Assembly (NCBI RefSeq): GCF_001039355.2
Contig: NW_019776123.1
Location: forward strand, 1 to 36,786
Reading direction: 5' to 3'
DNA: 36,786 nt
From: Lingula anatina
Taxonomy: Eukaryota > Brachiopoda > Lingulata > Lingulida > Lingulidae
The position numbers and the translations under genes are program-made. The notes below the pieces were generated by a model, which saw only the letters and a program-made list of their open reading frames with translations, made no database searches and was not told the DNA's origin. Of the stretch, positions 10,011 to 20,413 are shown in pieces (the stretch's first letter is position 1; each line of letters begins with the position of its first letter).

Positions 10011-12433
10011 GAAGTTAAAAGACTATGGATACCAAATTGAGATGTTCATTGCTCCATAAGACTCTTTACTTGAGTGGTGACCATATTGAATATTGTAGAC
10101 ATGAAACTGGTTTAAAATATCAAAAAAAAAAAAAAAATTAAACTTCTTAATAAAGGCTTAGCTGTTTAACATGATGTATTCAAGAAATATTTGATGTAAT
10201 GATTGTCCCAGCCACATTAATTGAAAATCATTTGCAGTGGCAGCCCATCTTGACTTTATTGATGTTTTTGGCCATGACTTACTGGCAAAAGGAGACTGAA
10301 ATTCAATCAAATTAATTAAATGTAAAACTTTTTAGAATTATCATTTGATTTTGATTATTTTTACTTTTTTATTTACATGAATGGCTTATGGTAAGAATTC
10401 ACAGTTACTAGTAGACTTAGTATGGTTGCCATCTTGGATATCCTGTCGTATTTGAACCATTTGAAATAATTTAAATAGAGAGAGCTTGAAAATCATACCA
10501 AAATAGGGAAAAGGAGTCTGCAATATAAACAATTTTATTAAAAACATGTACATTATCCTTTTTATATTCATTTTCAATGAAGTTTAATTTTTTCTCATTA
10601 CGTACAGAAAATTATGGGTAAAAAATCAGAAGGAATCAGCTTTGTTCAATTCTGTAGCCTTCCAAACGTTTGAACTGCATTAAACAATACTGTAGATAAA
10701 ATATTGCATAAAAAGACATTCAATTTGGAATCTAGAAGACATAAAGCTTTCATTCATAATCAACTCACTATAAAGTGGAATTCTTTTTCATTGGTAGCCA
10801 TCATTGATTTATGGCAATCAAGTAAAATATGATGAATTTAAGGAAATATGAATGATCAAAGTAGCAAGAAAGGCCTGGATGTTAAGGGTTACATTAAAGA
10901 TATACGTGACAGTGGTTTTAAAATAATGTTTCTTTAATTTCTCTCTCTATATATATTTTATTAGTAATGAATCAGATAAATAAGCATATTTAATGTATGC
11001 AATGGCAGCCATCTTGAATATTAATTGCAATGGAAAAATCTGAGAAAGTTTCTTTGATATAATTCAAAGAAAAAGTTATTTAATGATAAAAAGTAATACA
11101 ATAAGTTCAAAAAAGTACAGAAATACTGTGTATGCAGTTTAGTAAGGCTCTCAACATGGTATTGTTCACACAGGTAGTTGCAGTTCATTTTTAACAATGG
11201 CCGTCTTGGAATCATAATAAATGAAACTAAAATAACACTTTTTAGAAAAATTAAGGACATTGCAATACAGATAAATTTACCAAAAATATGTGTATTTATG
11301 ATTTGCTTATCATTCAATTTGATGTTTTTCAACATGCAAATCAAAATGTTGTATGTCTTGAATCCAGAAATTGGCGGCCATTTTGAATTTTTAAACCCTA
11401 AACAAAATCTCAAAGCAATTTAAATTATTTGGTCATATATCTAAGTCCATAACTTGAGCAATGATGCACAGGTATATGAATTTAGTAAGGCTCACAACAT
11501 GTGGTATTGTCCATACGGGTAGCGTGCAGTTAATTTTTATCAATGTCCAACTTGGAATCATGATAAATAAAAAAAAAATAACCACTTTTTGGTAGAATAA
11601 AGTGTCTAAAAAGCAAAATGAGATTGCAATAAAGATAAATTTATCAAAAAATAAATATTTTTAATTTGCTTATAATTCAATTTGATGTTTTTCAACATGC
11701 AAATCAAAATAATGTATGTTTTGGATCCAGAAATTGGCAGCCATTTTGGATTTTTATACCCTAAACAAAATCTCAAAACAATTTAAATTATTCAGTCATA
11801 CATTTCATACCATAACCTGTGCAATAAATCCTCCATTAAGTAGTCTGAGATGTTTTATACTAAGAAAGGCTTGTTAACATATCAAAACAAAAAGCCCATT
11901 TTATGTGGTGGCCATCTTGGATTAGAGCCATCTGTGTTCAAATGTACAATTTTGTGATAAATTAACTGGTAAAAATTAAAAATATAGACTTCAACTTATT
12001 CAAATACACCAAAACATGTAAAATATTCCTAATTTTTGGTTAATAAAAAAAACTTCAAATTTAGGAATTTGTATTTTTTCACAAAAAGTAAGGAAAATGG
12101 CCGCCATCTTGGATTCAGTCGCCATCTTGAAAAATGTAAAGTGCCTGAAAATTCAAAGAAGGTCTAAGTACTTGTGATCAGTGCAAATTTTGGTGATATT
12201 AAGTTGTGCAGTAACTTTTAAATCAATTTTTGTATTTACAGTTGACACATGAATTTATTGGCGGCCATCTTGGATTTGGCCTGTTTCCGGTACAAACGGA
12301 CACTTTTTTAAGCCGGAAACAAGCAGAAATGAAAAATTCAGGTGCTAAACTACAAGAATCAATCATAAAACCTTTGCCTGACGGGGGGTGCAGCCAAAAC
12401 CTTAAATAAGGCCTTTTTTCAATTTGGCTCATG

Positions 12434-12753
12434 GACGGTACTGAAATGTAAGTAAATTTCAGAACATTTTAAAGACAAAACTTGAAGTTCTTCACGTCCA
12501 ATTTTGTTACACACAACAGGTCTGAGATAAACTGTCAAATCTCTCTGGTCCGGAGTGACAAGAATGGTAGTCCGCTAGGAACCGTAATCCGTTTCCCATC
12601 ACTTTATACGTGTGGCATTCTAACCCCAATACTGCACACAACAAGCACCACAGTGTTCTTGAAAAGTAAACTCATATTTAACATGACAGTTCTAGATAGC
12701 GATTACCATGCAGGTAAAGCATATTATTGACGGTTTCCACATGATCAGGGGAT
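12434..12753. repeat. 3' flank of SCP copy 5
   Basis: Non-coding. It matches 1850-2170 and 5640-5950, with landmarks GGTAGTCCGCT, TACGTGTGGCA and CCAATACTGCACA. It resumes the array unit interrupted by the foldback element at 7111. Confidence 0.6.
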
Positions 12754-13302
12754 TTAAGCCAAGAACGGACCAAAAAACAACTTTGCTGGGGTGTCTGCAG
12801 TGCAGCTGAAGAAACCAACGGCAGCATTTACGAACTCTTCTTTGCTGATCTGACCATCACCATCTGTGTCCAAGGCCTCAAACGATGGAGGGACAGACAG
12901 AGGGTGTACGCCAAAAAGGCCCAGGAACTCTTCATATTCCTTTCTGGTAATATAACCGTGGCCACTTTTGTCTGCGACTGTGTCGAAATAGACATATAAC
13001 CATTTTCTCTGCTCTTCTTGAAAAGTTGGTTCGCGAAAAGTGCGCGCGTGGTTGTAGATATAGTCCCTAAGAGTTACGTTCACTCTCTTCTCCGGCCCGG
13101 CCCAGAAATAATCCCAAGCGTTGTTGATTTGGTCCTTAAACGTGTCAATTTGTTCTTGTTTGAGGAGACACTTAGCTCTAGCGATGCAAAAGTCCACAAA
13201 ATCATTCTTTTTGACAACGCCGTCCAAGTCGTGGTCGAACATTACAAAAACTGAGCGCATTTTGCGGACCCAGAACTCGGGATATGGCGCGCTTGCTGAC
13301 AT
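12754..13302 (-). CDS. Sarcoplasmic calcium-binding protein (EF-hand), intact copy 5
   Basis: A 182-residue single-exon frame with an ATG at 13302 and a TAA at 12754. It has the same architecture as the copy at 806-1354. EF-hand I DHDLDGVVKKND is at 23-34 and EF-hand IV DTDGDGQISKEE at 145-156. EF-hand III reads DKSGHGYITRKE at 111-122, with Ser at loop position 3 and His at position 5 in place of oxygen-donating Asn and Asp. Calcium binding by that hand is probably weakened. The tail is KLFFGPFLA, with Phe replacing the conserved Trp. From about residue 117 on, the two intact proteins differ at only a handful of sites, whereas residues 18-116 differ at many. A putative 5'-UTR splice acceptor lies 19 nt upstream. 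It is likely a cytosolic calcium buffer of a second subtype that includes pseudogene copy 3. Confidence 0.9.
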   Translation of the reverse strand: MSASAPYPEFWVRKMRSVFVMFDHDLDGVVKKNDFVDFCIARAKCLLKQEQIDTFKDQINNAWDYFWAGPEKRVNVTLRDYIYNHARTFREPTFQEEQRKWLYVYFDTVADKSGHGYITRKEYEEFLGLFGVHPLSVPPSFEALDTDGDGQISKEEFVNAAVGFFSCTADTPAKLFFGPFLA

Positions 13303-13321
13303 TGTAGAATTATCTTTTATA

Positions 13322-13324
13322 CTG
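13322..13324 (-). promoter_or_regulatory. Possible 5'-UTR 3' splice site (CAG) of SCP copy 5
   Basis: On the minus strand GTCTAAGTCAG ends 19 nt before the ATG, the same distance as in copies 1 and 4. The next bases are TATAAAAG. A TATA box this close to the start codon is unlikely, so the splice-site reading is preferred. Confidence 0.35.
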
Positions 13325-14229
13325 ACTTAGACGGATCATTGTTGAATTTAAAAAGGCATCTTTACCTTGGTACCTTGTGATTATTACAATAAAAACATCA
13401 ACAAAAGAGTAACACTGAACGTCTTTGTGTTATTTTGTTTACGCACGGCTTCCTCAGACAACTTTCAAAGCGCTATACATGCAAAGCGTCACAGTACAAT
13501 GGTAGGCCGTAACGTAACCTGTAACAAGACGTATGATCCGAAGAAGACATGATGTAACCTAAATAACACAACACTTGTTAAAAAGCCTGGTGGGAATGAG
13601 GTACACACACACACACACTGCACATTTGCAAAGTGTATACATGAAAAAATAACGGAGTATTCCGGGAAGTAAACAAGTCATCGCATTTTAATGTTATAAT
13701 CGACTAATATACCGCCACCGAATATCTCAGAACAACACTGGAGTTCCAATACGACCTCATGTCTGAAATAAATAGATCTGATTCGGCGATGTTACAAAGT
13801 ACACGCATTTTGTTCATGTTCAGTTATCCACTGGGACAGAACCATTCAAATAATATACTAAGATAAAATGCCGGGAAATCGTCCCAAGTGGGGGGGGGGG
13901 GGACGTTGATGACATAGATAACACTTCCATACAAATATTTGATCACCATAGGAATCTTTCAGATGAAAAAGAGAAAAAAATTGTTCTTGGCAGAGACAAC
14001 TAATGTTATGAAGTAATATTAAGTAAATTTTCATGACTTAGTATGCATAAAGAATGAGTCATTGTACCCAAAATGTCGGGACAGTTTTATTCCAGATGAT
14101 TGCCATGATATTATAAAGAATGAAATTAAGGATGTTACTGCCATGTAGTAATTTATAACATATGTGAAAGCATGTTATCTCTGCATCTAAATGTTTTGTA
14201 AATCACTAAAATGCAGTAGTTGAGAAAAA
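13325..14229. repeat. SCP-array upstream unit of copy 5
   Basis: Non-coding. It matches 2710-3960 without the 220-bp MITE. It includes a short CA run (about 13603-13618) and a G run (about 13891-13902). It gives the empty site for the MITE at 2823-3042. Confidence 0.6.
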
Positions 14230-14581
14230 ATGCAATAACAGTATCAATAAAAGAGTAACACACTGAACGTCTTTATGCTTTCTCTTTACGCACGATTCCC
14301 TCAGGTAATTTTCAACGGCGCGACGCATGCAAAGCGACACAATTGGTTGGTATTTACGTTATGTACACCTGCAACAAGATGTATGATGGGTACGTGATGG
14401 CATGACTCGCGCTAAATGGCATGGTAAAAATTAGGCGCAGCTGAGCATCTCATTTTTATCTTCAAGATCAGTGAAGATCACAAGGAAAGTTTTCTTAATA
14501 CTTACCCCCTCCACTATGTGCAAAGTGTATGTTTGAGAACAGCTAAGGTATTCTGGGAACGAAACAATCAATAAAAACAAC
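14230..14581. repeat. Remnant of a sixth SCP-array unit without its gene
   Basis: The sequence repeats the promoter-side flank of the SCP copies: AAAGAGTAACACACTGAACG, then a TTTACGCAC block, a GCATGCAAAGCG block and CAACAAGATGTATGAT. It is joined directly to downstream-type flank at about 14225, so the SCP gene itself is missing. It ends at the assembly N at 14582. Confidence 0.5.
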
Positions 14582-14582
14582 N
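14582..14582. other. Assembly join (single N)
   Basis: One N separates the SCP array from a duplicated segment that begins mid-repeat. Other single Ns are at 20257 and 25602. Order across these points should not be trusted without long reads. Confidence 0.8.
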
Positions 14583-14585
14583 TTA

Positions 14586-15077
14586 GGCCCATCTGTGTTC
14601 AAATATACAATTTTATGATAATTTAACTGGTAAAAATTAAAAATATAGACTTCAACTACATTAAAACACGTAAAATATTCCTAATTTTTGGTTAATAAAA
14701 AAAATTCAAATTTAGGTATTTGTATTTTTTTCACAAAAAGTAAGGAAAATGGCCGCCATCTTGGATTCAGTCGCCATCTTGAAAAATGTAAAATGCCTGA
14801 AAAATCAAAAAAGGCCTAAGTACTTGTGATCATTGCATATTTTGATAAGATTTAGTTGTTAAGTAACTTTTAAATCAATTTTTGTATTTACAGTTGACAC
14901 ATGGATTTATTGGCGGCCATCTTTGATTTTGCTTGTTTCCGGTACACTTTTTCTAGCCGGAAACAAGCAGAAATGAAAAATTCAGGTTCTAAACTACAAG
15001 AATCAATTATAAAACCTTTGCGTGACGGGGGGTGCAGCCAAATCCTTAAATAAGGCCTTTTTTTATTTTGGCTCATG
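14586..15077. mobile_element. Foldback right-arm fragment (segment copy 1)
   Basis: It matches the outer right arm 11930-12433 and ends with the same TTGGCTCATGG terminus. It contains CCGCCATCTTGG (about 14753) and GCGGCCATC near 14913. The left half of the element is absent. An equivalent fragment is at 19370-20086. Confidence 0.7.
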
Positions 15078-15220
15078 GACTATAAAAGAGTGACCAAAAC
15101 CATCCAGATAGTTTTACAATAAGAAGAAACAGATGGTACGAAAATGCAGACGCTCCAATTCAAGCTAAATATAAGAATATTCAGTATTTAATGTTTATCT
15201 CATGCAATGGCCACCTCCCC

Positions 15221-15240
15221 CTCCCCCCCCCCCCCCCCCC
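15221..15240. repeat. Poly-C tract
   Basis: A run of about 20 C follows CCTCCCCCTCC. The equivalent C-rich tract in copy 2 (20215-20256) ends at an assembly N, and about 230 bp present here (15241-15470) is missing there. The tract probably broke the assembly. Confidence 0.8.
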
Positions 15241-15914
15241 GAAAAAAAAAGGAAGAATCAGAACAGAATGAATTTTGCAGTACTCCTAGGGTGTGTTATT
15301 TGCTCCGTAAATGATGATTTAGGTGCAGTCATTGAGAGATCTTCGGAGGTTTTTATATTCGGGCTTGTGCAAGCAATCTTGTACTGAAATTTATTATTAA
15401 CTTATCTTCCCAATCAATAAATATGTTAGTTTATGTAGAACAAGAACATAAATTCCAACATGGGAGGGAGCTAAACAATTTGTTAAATACTACAGAAATA
15501 TTATTTTATGCTCTTTATAAATGTTAACCAAAAAACAATGTCTCTAAAAATGAGAAATTATTAATCGTTTTTTACAATTAAATTGACGAGCAAGGATGTA
15601 CTTCTTCATATTCCAACTGTAAAGTTAAACACATAAATTATCAACCTCTTTTCTACATGCACTAGTGTAATTTTATATATACAGTATTTATACTGAGAGA
15701 GAATGTACAAGTATTTGCGTGTGCGCGTGTGTGTAAGTGCGATTCATAGAAAAGTAGAAAATCACTCCGAGAGCGCAGTCTAAGGTTTAATATTTTTACT
15801 AAGATGTGAAAATCTGTAATTATTGCAATTTCTGGCTACGGGGGAGCTTTTCAAAGACCTTTGTCCCATAAATAAGAAGTTAGAAAACAGCATAGATGTT
15901 TTTTATGCACTGCT

Positions 15915-16110
15915 ATTAAGAAGACTATTGGGTATCAGCTGGAAAGTTTACTACCCAACAGAGACAGAGACCAAACGTAACTTACTCTAACACTATCATG
16001 AATGATGCTGGGCTACAAACAAGTGAAATTCATGCAATAATGAGACGGAAACAACTGTGGTCTGAACATATTGCTCTCATTTTGCCCAAAGACGAAGGAG
16101 GAGGAGGAGG
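15915..16110 (+). pseudogene. Second decayed LINE C-terminal remnant
   Basis: A plus-strand translation gives LRRLLGISWK near 15915-15945. After a frameshift it gives DAGLQTSEIHAIMRRKQLW and HIALILPKDEG (about 16003-16100). The order resembles the R-L-L-G-I-x-W ... A-G-L ... L-x-W ... L-P-K block found at the end of many LINE polyproteins. It is short and frameshifted, so the call is tentative. The rest of 15241-16924 shows no gene. Confidence 0.35.
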
Positions 16111-17050
16111 ATAATGATGATCCCAACGTCTTAGGATATACAGTATGAGGCGGTCTTCTGGGTCTTCCGCTAGACGGTCAAATTTCTAAGTTTACATTGA
16201 TGAGTACCTATTTTTTCTGTCAAAAGACAGCAAAAAACTGGAGGATGGTCAAAAAAACAATGTGGGAGACTGTCAGAAAATATCTCTGGATTCGCCCCTG
16301 ATATCAGTTAGAAGACAAAAATGCACGGTACACCTTTATTAAGCAAAAATAAGTGTGAAATTCAACAAGTTGCCCTTTTTTGCCAAAGTGTACCTGCAGC
16401 CGAATACTGTTGGAATAATTTTAATCTATAAATCATTTTCAAAGGGAGAGGAAGGGGAATGGAGAAGTGGATGCCTCAGAAGCCGAGAGGGAGGGACGCG
16501 TACCCGCTCTCCATGCGACGCGCACATTAGCACCTATTGCTTTTCTGTCCTTTTCACATGCACTAGGAAATCATACATTCATACGCGTTCGGCTTAGCGT
16601 AACGTTATATGTATAGAGGGGCATAATCTAGGCTGAGGTTTACCTGTAGAAGTCAACTGGAACCCAACCCTATTTCACAGGGGGAATGTCATTTTACAGT
16701 ACACGGGACATGACATGCGACATGGAAAACTAAAATGAAACCACAGTGTAATCTTCTGTGTCATTATAATTTACCTTAATGCACATGAGACGTGAATATA
16801 GATATTTATTTTCTCAGCGACGGAGAGTCAGCTGCATAATACTCTTTAAGCACGTTTGCGTTAAGATTAATAAGAGTATAAACCAGGGAAAGTAGAGAGG
16901 TCATGACCTCTGTTGTTTTCCTTTTCAAAACTCTATGACGAGAGTTTGGTATACATATCATTACATGTACGATGTATACTCGATCTTCCACGACAGGTGA
17001 TCGCACAAAGGCAGACAAGCGGCCCTAAACTTTTCCCGACTGGAAACAAT

Positions 17051-18426
17051 GGCCCGTATTCCAGAATCTCCCTTTAGCGTTAAGGGAGACTTAAAGTCGA
17101 CCTTATACAACATTTGTATTCCAAGACCTTTCTTTATCTCACTTGAAAGGAATCACTTAACAATCATCCGTAGCAAAGGAATCGGTCATTTCTAGAATCT
17201 GCTTTTGCTTAAAGATTTCCTTTATTTTCGGCTGAGGATTCCTTAAAATGTAAGGTTGGTCTGGAGTAACTTTTAGTCCTCCTTAAGCAGCCATCGTGTA
17301 CATTTCTCTTGTGAAAATCAGCTCCATGGAGGACTATGTAAACCAACATGCCTATCTAAATTCAAAATAATTAAATTAAACTAGAAAAGCACTCCGAGAG
17401 CAAAGTCTCCACCTAATTTTCATTCTATAATGATTAAGTTTTTTTGATTTTTGATTATTGATTGATTATTGATCCAGATCACCACCAAAAAAGAATCATC
17501 TGTTCCTTGGCCCACTTGTGACAGTTTCTGAAAATTTCACCACAATCAGCGCATAACTTTTTGAGTTATTTGTGATGATTGATCATTGATTGATTATTGA
17601 TCTTGATCATCACCAAAAACTAACCACTTCTAAGTTAACCCATTTCTGACCTTCCCTGTAAATTTCATAAAAATCGGTCCATAACTTTTTGAGTTTTTTT
17701 ATTAATGATAATTGATTGATTATTGATCTTGATCACCACCAAAATCTAACCACTTTTAAGTTAACCCATTTCTGACCTACCCTGAACACTTCATAAAAAT
17801 CGGCCCGTGACTTTTTGAGTTATGTTGATGACAAACAAACAGACAGACAGACAGACAGACAGAGAGGCAGACAGACAAACAAACGGATGAAAACATAACC
17901 TCCTTGGTGGAGGTAACAAAAAGACAGACAAACTAACAGGGGTGAAAACAACCTCCTTAGTAATACATTTGATCGAGGATAAGCTGTTGACTAGTTGCAT
18001 CAGTAGCTGCTATCAGAAAAGGGTCCACGACTTTGGTTTTCTCATCCTCCAAACCATTCTTTTCTTTTCTTGCCATTGCTTTATTCACTAAATTTGGCTT
18101 AGATCAAAACATCCACATGCAGTGATAATGTCCATATGCACTGAAGTTGATCGGTTGACCCTAATTATACAATATTACTGAGGCATTTTTAATGAGGAGG
18201 GTGTCACAAAGGCCTACTCTAACCAATAAGGAGCTCCTTTATGTCAGTTTCCCCTACCTAAAGGCCGACTTTTGTCAAAGTAATTCCTTATCAAAGGAGA
18301 GGCTAAAGTGTGGTCTTAGAATACCATTTCGTTATGCATTCCTTTACCAAGGAACACCTCATCAAAGGAAGCCTTTATAAAAGTTGACCTTAGCCCAATT
18401 TTAAGGAACATCTTGGAATACGGGCC
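17051..18426. mobile_element. Non-autonomous TIR DNA transposon, 1376 bp
   Basis: The left end GGCCCGTATTCCA is mirrored exactly by TGGAATACGGGCC at the right end. Subterminal regions are rich in short CCTTAA/TTAAGG-type motifs on both sides. The uninterrupted site is at about 26306: GGAAACAATTAGTT, against GGAAACAAT-element-TATTAGTT here. The target duplication is 2-3 bp (AT, or AAT/TAT with one change). No transposase frame is present. Terminal sequence and a short AT target fit the broad Harbinger/ISL2EU-like group, by inference only. A tandem-repeat insert occupies its centre. Confidence 0.8.
17380..17990. repeat. Nested repeat: three monomers of about 120 bp plus (CAGA)n
   Basis: It starts with AGCACTCCGAGAGCAAAGTC. 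Three tandem monomers (about 17455-17576, 17577-17699, 17700-17827) each hold GATTGATTATTGATC, a CACCACCAAAA-like block and ATAACTTTTTGAGTT. A (CAGA)n run (17837-17862) and CCTCCTTGGTGGAGGTAAC follow. A similar head, CACTCCGAGAGCGCAGTCT, occurs near 15764. This looks like a separate repeat family nested inside the TIR element. Confidence 0.65.
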
Positions 18427-19024
18427 TATTAGTTATAATAGAGACATTAGTAATTAAGTTAATGTACTCACCCTATTATTGCTGAAAACGTGCACAAAAT
18501 AACTCCACGAAATATATTATAACAGAAGACTGGATTGGAAGTTGTGATTGTTAATTGGCGCATGCGCATTTGCTATTGATTACCCGTCTCCAAGGGCACA
18601 ATAGCATACCTTCTATACTTAAGTCAAAGCTACTAGTGGAGAGTCTATTTACTTGTGCGGTTTTTTAATCTGGTTGTATTGTTGCTTCACGCACCGCACC
18701 GCACCACACGATCAATGCGTTGAACAAAAAGGCAATGGATGTTATTGAATTGTTATTATGGCGACCGTAGAACGATGCATGCGTCAAGTGACCTTCGCGC
18801 GTAGGGTCAGTGACGCGACATGAGGTCACTGAACTCCGCAGAGTATCACTGTCGAAAAGTATCACTGTCAATGTCGTATACAGGCGTTTGTATGTCGGGG
18901 AAGGCACAATATATTTAAAAAATGTTTTGCTTCGCTCGTAAAATATAAAACAGTAGATAAGGACATTTTAACCGTAAAACATAGGCCGACGATTTTCTTC
19001 CTTCTCTTTCTGTCTTTATTTCTT

Positions 19025-19035
19025 CATTTCTTCAT

Positions 19036-19070
<35 letters not shown>

Positions 19071-19072
19071 TT
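19025..19072. repeat. TTTA microsatellite
   Basis: About ten tandem TTTA units in B1. The counterpart in B2 near 26868-26885 is much shorter, which separates the two copies. Confidence 0.85.
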
Positions 19073-19369
19073 GGAGTAGGGGGAGAGGAGTATACGTGCT
19101 CCTCAGAGGAGCTCCTCCCTTGAGTCCTTCAAAGCTTGACACAGAGTTTGGAAGGCTGGTCTGTCACTCGATATAATGTAGAGCATCGGAGTTGGTGTGG
19201 CTCCTTGACAAGAGGTCTTTAGAGATAGGATCAAAAATTAAAAATTGCTGTACTAGCATAATTAATTGCTGTTAAAATCCCTCTTTTAGGAAATGTATCA
19301 CGTGTGTTTGGGCAATAAGTATAACATCTGCTAACTGTCTAAAACAGATATCCTAAATAAGCCCTAAAG

Positions 19370-20086
19370 TCCAGAAATTGGCGGCCATTTTGGATTTTTC
19401 AACCCTGAACAAAATCTCAAAACAATTTAAATTATTCAGTCATACATTTCATACCATGACCTGTGCAATAAATCCTCCATTAAGTAGTCTGAGATGTTTT
19501 ATACTAAGAAAGGCTTGTTAACATATCAAAATGAAAAGCCCATTTTATGTGGTGGCCATCTTGGATTAGAGCCATTTGTGTTCAAATATACAATTTTATG
19601 ATAAGTTAACTGGTAAAAATTAAACAATATAGACTTCAACTTATTCAACTACATCAAAACGTGTAAAATATTCCTAATTTTTGGTTAATAAAAAAAAATC
19701 AAATTTAGGTATTTGTATTTTTTTCACAAAACGTAAGGAAAATGGCCGCCGTCTTGGATTCAGTCGCCATCTTGAAAAATGTAAAATGCCTGAAAAATCA
19801 AAGAAGGCCTAAGTACTTGTGATCAGTGCATATTCTGATAATATTAAGTTGTTAAGTAACTTTTAAATCAATTTTTGTATTTACAGTTGACACATGGATT
19901 TATTGGCGGCCATCTTTGATTTTGCTTGTTTCCGGTACAAACGGACACTTTTTCAAGCCGGAAACAAGCAGAAATGAAAAATTCAGGTTCTAAACTACAA
20001 GAATCAATCATAAAACCTTTGCGTGACGAGGTGCAGCCAAATCCTTAAATAAGGCCTTTTTTCATTTTGGCTCATGGACTATAAAA
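19370..20086. mobile_element. Foldback right-arm fragment (segment copy 2)
   Basis: It matches 11365-12433 with internal deletion, ending at TTTTGGCTCATGG. It holds GCGGCCATTTTGG (about 19380), GGCCATCTTGG (about 19554), CCGCCGTCTTGG (about 19746) and GCGGCCATC (about 19906). It is longer at its left than the copy at 14586-15077, which is cut by the assembly N. Confidence 0.7.
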
Positions 20087-20413
20087 GAGTGACCAAAACC
20101 ATCCAGATAGTTTTACAATAAGAAGAAACAGATGGTACGAAAATGCAGACGCTCCAATTCAAGCTAAATATAAGAATATTCAGTATTTAATGTTTATCTC
20201 ATGCAATGGCCACCTCCCCCCTCCCTCTCCCCCTCCTCCTCCCCCCCCCCACCCCCNCTAAACAATTTGTTAAATACTACAGAAATATTATTTTATGCTC
20301 TTTATAAATGTTAACCAAAAAACAATGTATCTAAAAATGAGAAATTATTAATCGTGTTTTACAATTAAATTGACGAGCATGGATGTACTTCTGAATATCC
20401 CAACTGTAAAGTT

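Larger units (their letters stand above)
7111..12433. mobile_element. Foldback element, about 5.3 kb with arms over 1.2 kb
   Basis: The ends are inverted copies, CATGAGCCAAA at 7111-7121 and TTTGGCTCATG at 12423-12433. Inverted similarity continues inward for more than 1.2 kb: 7140-7690 pairs with 11860-12400, and 7690-8060 with 11470-11860. Beyond that the arms become internal repeats of about 350 bp, to roughly 8350 and 11200. It sits inside SCP-array flank that is uninterrupted elsewhere. The distance between start codons of copies 4 and 5 (6653 bp) falls to about 1330 bp without it, equal to the copy 1-copy 2 spacing. No transposase is seen. The target duplication could not be fixed because a few flank bases differ. 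Single-arm relatives lie at 14586-15077 and 19370-20086. Confidence 0.8.
14590..19368. repeat. Duplicated segment, copy 1 (A1 + middle + B1)
   Basis: A1 (14590-15626) matches 19574-20413 and B1 (16925-19368) matches 26172-27189, in the same order and orientation. The middle (15627-16924) has no counterpart in copy 2. B1 contains the TIR element 17051-18426 that copy 2 lacks. Apart from transposons and LINE debris it holds no recognisable gene. It is either a true tandem duplication or a second haplotype placed next to the first. Confidence 0.75.

Noticed and set aside
11021-11413. 130-codon minus-strand frame in the right arm
   Set aside because: Composition is low-complexity (Phe/Leu/Asn/Ile-rich). 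It crosses arm repeats that vary in frame, and there is no family match.
13311-13318. TATAAAAG just upstream of SCP copy 5 as a TATA box
   Set aside because: It ends 12 nt before the start codon, and the other copies have TATACGGG or TACACAGG there. A splice acceptor at the conserved position is a better reading.
15202-15387. Open frame beginning with a proline run on the plus strand
   Set aside because: The prolines come from a poly-C tract, and the following 40 residues have no recognisable domain. The counterpart region in segment copy 2 is missing.
16928-16947. AAACTCT/AGAGTTT hairpin as a transposon end or terminator
   Set aside because: It occurs at the start of segments B1 and B2 only, and no mobility signature (target duplication, partner end) could be seen.
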